The notes below the pieces were generated by a model that saw only the letters and a list, made by a program, of their open reading frames with translations, was not told the origin of the DNA and did no database searches. The translations under genes were made by a program, and so were the position numbers. From positions 692,092-756,091 of the forward strand of contig NZ_KE383971.1 of the NCBI RefSeq assembly GCF_000423045.1: a stretch of DNA of 64,000 nt. Direction: 5' to 3'. Every line of letters begins with the position of its first letter. The first letter of the stretch is position 1. This document shows, in pieces, positions 60,340-64,000 of the stretch. Source of the DNA: Christiangramia portivictoriae DSM 23547 (lineage in GTDB: Bacteria; Bacteroidota; Bacteroidia; Flavobacteriales; Flavobacteriaceae).

Positions 60340-62313
60340 ATGGGGAGCATAAGAAAAGCCCTTTCTAACATAATTTCAGGTCCCGATAACTCTCTGGATA
60401 TACGTAATTTACGATACCTTCCCAGGTGGGCGATTTTGATCATAGACATAGCTTTAGTTACGATTTCTACAATCTTAACTATTTTTATTCTTCTGGATCT
60501 ATCTCCCTTTCAATATACGCTATTGAATTTTTACGAAAAAGCAGTCGTGGTCATAGCCATGAATATTGTTTTCTTTTTTGTTTTTAAGACATATGCCGGG
60601 ATCATACGCTATTCCTCAAATGTAGATGCTTTAAAACTTTTGCTAGCAACTTGCAGTGCTTTCATCGGATTGCTCGTCCTTAATTATGCTGCTTACTTTA
60701 TAGTTGGCCAGAAGATATTCCTGATTGGTGGCTTATTGATTAATTTATGGATCTCCTTTTCACTTTTGTTTCTCTTCAGGCTCAGTGTCAAACAATTCTA
60801 TGAGTATTTCAAAATCTTGCAGAAGAATGAATCTCTGATTAATGCTGTAATTCTGGGAGTGGACGAGAATGCTATTTCGATAGCTGGAGCGCTGGAGATT
60901 GAACATCCTCGTCGATTTCGTATCGTAGGATTTCTGACTCAGGATTCCCATAAAAGGTTAAGGGTTCTGGATAAACCAGTTCTACGACATACAAAAAAGA
61001 TTCATGAAGAGTTAAACTCGTTGGGAGCAGAAGCCATCATCTTTTCTGAGCATACTCTTTCTTCGGAAGAGAAATTTAAGCTCGTAGAAGAGTGCCTGGA
61101 ACACGATATTACCATATATAACGCTCCTCTGGTATCAACCTGGGGTGGGGAACCAATTGCGAATAAAGTAAAGACATTGCAAATTGAAGATTTGCTGGAT
61201 AGAGAACCTATTAATCTTGAAACACAGAATAAAATCGAACAATTAACAGATCGAACGATACTGGTGACAGGTGCAGCTGGATCTATTGGAAGTGAAATTG
61301 TTCGACAGGTTGCTAAATATGATCCCAAACGATTGATCATTCTGGACCAGGCGGAAACGCCCTTGCATAACTTACAGCTGGAGGTAGAGTCCAAGTTTCC
61401 TGACTTAAATTTTAAGGTAATTGTTTGTGATGTTGGGAACCAGAAAAGACTGGAATTAATGTTCCAGAACCAGAATATAGATGTTGTTTATCACGCTGCT
61501 GCCTATAAGCATGTGCCGCTTATGGAAAGTAATCCTCACGAAGCGGTGTTTGTCAATATTCTTGGTACAAAAAACCTGGCTGATCTTGCAGTGAAGTATA
61601 ACGTTGGTCATTTTGTAATGGTTTCAACAGATAAGGCTGTAAATCCAAGTAATGTGATGGGTGCATCTAAGCGCGCTGCTGAAATGTATGTGCAGTCCTT
61701 ATTTCACAATCAACTTCAAACCGGGATTGGTTCAACAAAATTTATTACCACACGCTTTGGAAATGTTTTAGGTTCTAATGGTTCGGTAGTACCATTATTT
61801 AAAAAACAGATTGAAAAAGGAGGTCCTGTTACGATTACTCATCCAGATATCATCAGATATTTCATGACGATCCCGGAAGCATGTCAGCTCGTATTGGAAG
61901 CTGGTGCTATGGGTAAAGGTGGGGAGATATTCGTATTTGATATGGGAGAACCGGTCAAAATTATGGACCTTGCGATCAAAATGATCAAGCTAGCAGGTTA
62001 TCAGCCGAATAAGCATATCAAAATTCGAATTACAGGTTTAAGACCAGGTGAGAAATTATACGAAGAATTGCTGAATGATGAGTGCAAGACATTGCCTACT
62101 CATCATAAGAAAATCATGATTGGACAGGAAGTTGTTAGAGATTATGAAGGTATTAACGAGAACATTATAAAGATTGTGAAATCTGCAACCAAGTTGAAAA
62201 ATGATAAAGTTGTAGCTAAACTGAAGGAGCTGATTCCGGAATTTAAAAGTAATAATTCTTCATATGAAAAACTGGATCAAATCTCAGAAACCAAAAAATC
62301 AGAAATCAATTGA
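60340..62313 (+). CDS. pglF: Membrane-bound UDP-GlcNAc 4,6-dehydratase (PglF/WbpM-like)
   Basis: 657 residues. Four membrane helices in the first 155 residues, a CoA-binding-like middle domain (VILGVDENAISIAGAL), and a C-terminal SDR domain with TGAAGSIGSE and STDKAVNPSNVMGASKR, where Met replaces the SDR Tyr as in the WbpM/PglF group; also TRFGNVLGSNGSV and RPGEKLYEELL. First step of bacillosamine synthesis. 9 bases after pglE and overlapping the Wza gene by one base. Confidence 0.94.
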   Translation: MGSIRKALSNIISGPDNSLDIRNLRYLPRWAILIIDIALVTISTILTIFILLDLSPFQYTLLNFYEKAVVVIAMNIVFFFVFKTYAGIIRYSSNVDALKLLLATCSAFIGLLVLNYAAYFIVGQKIFLIGGLLINLWISFSLLFLFRLSVKQFYEYFKILQKNESLINAVILGVDENAISIAGALEIEHPRRFRIVGFLTQDSHKRLRVLDKPVLRHTKKIHEELNSLGAEAIIFSEHTLSSEEKFKLVEECLEHDITIYNAPLVSTWGGEPIANKVKTLQIEDLLDREPINLETQNKIEQLTDRTILVTGAAGSIGSEIVRQVAKYDPKRLIILDQAETPLHNLQLEVESKFPDLNFKVIVCDVGNQKRLELMFQNQNIDVVYHAAAYKHVPLMESNPHEAVFVNILGTKNLADLAVKYNVGHFVMVSTDKAVNPSNVMGASKRAAEMYVQSLFHNQLQTGIGSTKFITTRFGNVLGSNGSVVPLFKKQIEKGGPVTITHPDIIRYFMTIPEACQLVLEAGAMGKGGEIFVFDMGEPVKIMDLAIKMIKLAGYQPNKHIKIRITGLRPGEKLYEELLNDECKTLPTHHKKIMIGQEVVRDYEGINENIIKIVKSATKLKNDKVVAKLKELIPEFKSNNSSYEKLDQISETKKSEIN

Positions 62314-63077
62314 TGAGAAAATTTTTATTTCTATTACTCATTTGTGGTAGTCTATTTAGTTGTGCTACTAAAGATCAGGTAGTTTACTTCAATAATGTAC
62401 AGAACCTGGAGGGGCAGGAAAATCTTTTGGATTACGAACCCAAAATTGAAAAGAACGATGTCCTTCGAATCAATGTTTCCTCATCTTCAGTTAATCCCGA
62501 AATCGTAGCGCCCTTTCAAATGAATCGAGAGGGAGGACAGTCCGGTGGAGGTGGGCAGAATTTATCACTTACCGGATATTTAGTGAGTCCCGATGGAACT
62601 ATCAATTTCCCAGTTTTGGGAAGCATCGAGGTAAGAGGTTTAACAAGAACTCAGATACAGGAGAAACTTGAAGATCAGATTTCAGATTATGTAAGAGATC
62701 CAGTTGTTGATGTAAGAATAGTTAATTTCAGTATTACCGTATTGGGTGAAGTAGGATCTCCGGGAAGGGTTCAGATTACTGACGGGAGAATCACTATGCC
62801 CGAATTACTTGCCATGAGCGGGGATGTAAGTTACACAGGAAAAAGACAAAACATTCGTGTGATTAGAGAGGAGGATGGTGTTAAGTCGGTTGGATTTATT
62901 GATATGACTGAAACAGATCTATTTAGTAGTCCTTATTATTATCTAAAACAAAACGATATAGTCTATGTAGAGCCTACTTATGCTCGAATGAAATCTGCTG
63001 GATTCTTCGGTAGTCCTGGAGCTATACTTGGTCTTGTTAGTTCGGTAATAGGTTTAATTTTAATTTTCGTACGCTAA
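62313..63077 (+). CDS. wza: Polysaccharide export lipoprotein (Wza-like)
   Basis: 254 residues from the ATG at 62313 (TGATG overlap with pglF; a TTG just upstream adds one residue). Lipobox SLFSCA (Cys17 by this start). Poly_export domain (KNDVLRINV, SPDGTINFPVLGSIEVRGLTRTQI) and one SLBB domain (FSITVLGEVGSPGRVQI, PELLAMSGDV). A C-terminal hydrophobic helix (GSPGAILGLVSSVIGLILIFVR) is the feature of Bacteroidota homologues. Outer membrane export channel subunit. Wzc follows directly. Confidence 0.92.
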   Translation: MRKFLFLLLICGSLFSCATKDQVVYFNNVQNLEGQENLLDYEPKIEKNDVLRINVSSSSVNPEIVAPFQMNREGGQSGGGGQNLSLTGYLVSPDGTINFPVLGSIEVRGLTRTQIQEKLEDQISDYVRDPVVDVRIVNFSITVLGEVGSPGRVQITDGRITMPELLAMSGDVSYTGKRQNIRVIREEDGVKSVGFIDMTETDLFSSPYYYLKQNDIVYVEPTYARMKSAGFFGSPGAILGLVSSVIGLILIFVR

Positions 63078-64000
63078 ATGGATGAATTAAACGATTTTAC
63101 TGAAGAGAAAGAAGAATCAAATTTTGATCTTAAAGCCGAATTATTTAAATATCTGGCATATTGGAAATGGATTTTGCTTGGCTTAATTCTAGGGGGTGTA
63201 CTGGCCTATTTGTATAATAGGTATACTATACCTCAATATAGTACTGAAGCTACTATGATCATCGTTGATGACGAAAAGCAGAATGCAATGAATGCTACCC
63301 CATCAGGTGGTGGCGCTATTTTCTCCCTGGAAGATGATGGTATACAGAACCATATAGAAAAGTTGAAATCCAAGCAGCTTGTAGAAAGCGTAGTTGATGA
63401 GCTCAATCATAATGTAAGCTATTTCATCGAAGGTAATGTCATCACGGTGGAGGCTTATCAATCAAGTCCTGTTCTAATTGAATTTATAACCAGTGACAGT
63501 GTGGTGAATACGATTTCGAGAGATTTTGTGGTAACACCAACCTCCGAGACATCATTTAGACTTGAAGACGAAAGCCTCGGGTATAACGCCAATCATAAAA
63601 TTGGTGAAATAATTAATCTGGAAGGTTTAAGTTTTATCGTATTACCAAAATCAGGCAAGGAGCAGGGAAGTTTTGGTAAGACTAATTCAGTAAATATTAT
63701 AATAGAGCCAGTAAGAGATGTTGCTGCTCAATACATCTCAAAATTGCAAATTAGTCAGAAGGGTCAGGCAAAGGATATATTGTCGCTCAGCGTTGTTCAG
63801 AATACACCTGAAAAATCTCAGGATTTTCTGAGCAAACTGATGGAGCGGTTTAATGAAGAGGGCGTAAAAGATAATCAGGAAGTTGCAGAAAACACTACAA
63901 AGTTTATTCAGGACAGACTGGAAATGATCACTTCAGAATTAGATTCTGTAGAAGTTAATATTGCCGATTTCAAGAGAGATAATCGAATCATGGACATCAG
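63078..64000 (+). CDS. wzc: Wzc-type polysaccharide co-polymerase/tyrosine kinase, 3' end outside the window
   Basis: Open reading frame from the ATG at 63078, one base after the Wza stop, running off the right edge (about 307 residues visible). Cytoplasmic acidic start, first membrane helix WKWILLGLILGGVLAYLY (about residues 31-48), then the periplasmic Wzz-like domain (YSTEATMIIVDDEKQ) and a region ending in the coiled-coil (FIQDRLEMITSELDSVE). The second helix and the BY-kinase domain are expected beyond base 64000. Regulates chain length and export with Wza. Confidence 0.88.
   Translation, partial: MDELNDFTEEKEESNFDLKAELFKYLAYWKWILLGLILGGVLAYLYNRYTIPQYSTEATMIIVDDEKQNAMNATPSGGGAIFSLEDDGIQNHIEKLKSKQLVESVVDELNHNVSYFIEGNVITVEAYQSSPVLIEFITSDSVVNTISRDFVVTPTSETSFRLEDESLGYNANHKIGEIINLEGLSFIVLPKSGKEQGSFGKTNSVNIIIEPVRDVAAQYISKLQISQKGQAKDILSLSVVQNTPEKSQDFLSKLMERFNEEGVKDNQEVAENTTKFIQDRLEMITSELDSVEVNIADFKRDNRIMDI

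Noticed and set aside
1-64000. tRNA genes, CRISPR arrays, insertion sequences or phage genes
   Set aside because: None was recognised on reading both strands; no tandem spaced repeats and no transposase or integrase motifs.

Overview
The window looks like a chromosomal segment of a marine Bacteroidota bacterium, most probably Flavobacteriaceae (Gramella/Christiangramia-like; genus is my inference). Reasons: AT-rich DNA, few Shine-Dalgarno sequences, many promoters of the Bacteroidota form TTG-N18-20-TAnnTTTG, many SpII lipoproteins, and typical flavobacterial families (TlpA-like thioredoxin lipoprotein, HD-PycTM protein, very long metallophosphoesterase-barrel protein, TSP3-repeat lipoprotein). 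No rRNA, tRNA, transposase, integrase or CRISPR array was seen.

Region 1 (1-13.3 kb) is a housekeeping flank with tightly packed, often convergent genes: the end of glmM, an LpxL-type acyltransferase, a rhomboid protease, a thioredoxin lipoprotein, a GAF protein, an HD-PycTM membrane protein, a 1238-residue phosphoesterase/kinase-like/barrel lipoprotein, mscS, dps and a small hypothetical gene. A LacI-type regulator (13.6 kb) marks the border.

Region 2 (14.6-64 kb) is one very large surface-polysaccharide locus made of modules. Module A (14.6-23.2 kb): WbpP/TviC-type epimerase, WbpO/TviB-type dehydrogenase and UDP-glucose dehydrogenase (uronic acid precursors), then a BKACE enzyme, a hexapeptide acyltransferase, an ArnC-like glycosyltransferase, a WecE-type aminotransferase and a GT-C membrane protein. 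Module B (23.4-35.9 kb): ABC exporter, Wzx-type flippase and a legionaminic-acid-type nonulosonate operon (legB, legC, neuB, neuC, ptmE, neuA) that carries four extra genes (metallophosphoesterase, ATP-grasp, SDR, hexapeptide acyltransferase). Module C (35.9-38.8 kb): PhyH-type oxygenase, an unusual GT-B-like protein and a ParB-like protein. Module D (minus strand, 38.9-41.3 kb): MBOAT O-acyltransferase plus SGNH-like partner. Module E (41.7-46.3 kb) does not look like polysaccharide synthesis: TSP3 lipoprotein, PhoX-like lipoprotein and an imelysin-like/di-heme peroxidase fusion. Module F (46.4-56.8 kb): glycosyltransferases, methyltransferases, two related GNAT proteins, two NodB-type deacetylases and a Wzy candidate. 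Module G (56.8-64 kb): pglC/D/E/F-type bacillosamine genes for the first lipid-linked sugar, then Wza and the start of Wzc.

Together the genes can make an acidic, amino-sugar-rich glycan: PglF/E/D make UDP-diNAc-bacillosamine, PglC loads it on undecaprenyl phosphate, cytoplasmic glycosyltransferases add uronic acids, a legionaminic-type sugar and others, Wzx or the ABC protein flips it, a Wzy-like protein polymerises, and Wza/Wzc export. The most distinctive parts are the BKACE-acyltransferase-WecE-ArnC-GT-C set (possible custom N-acyl amino sugar added in the periplasm), the four extra genes inside the legionaminic operon, the PhyH/GT/ParB-like trio, and the phosphoesterase with a CotH/Fam20-like kinase motif.
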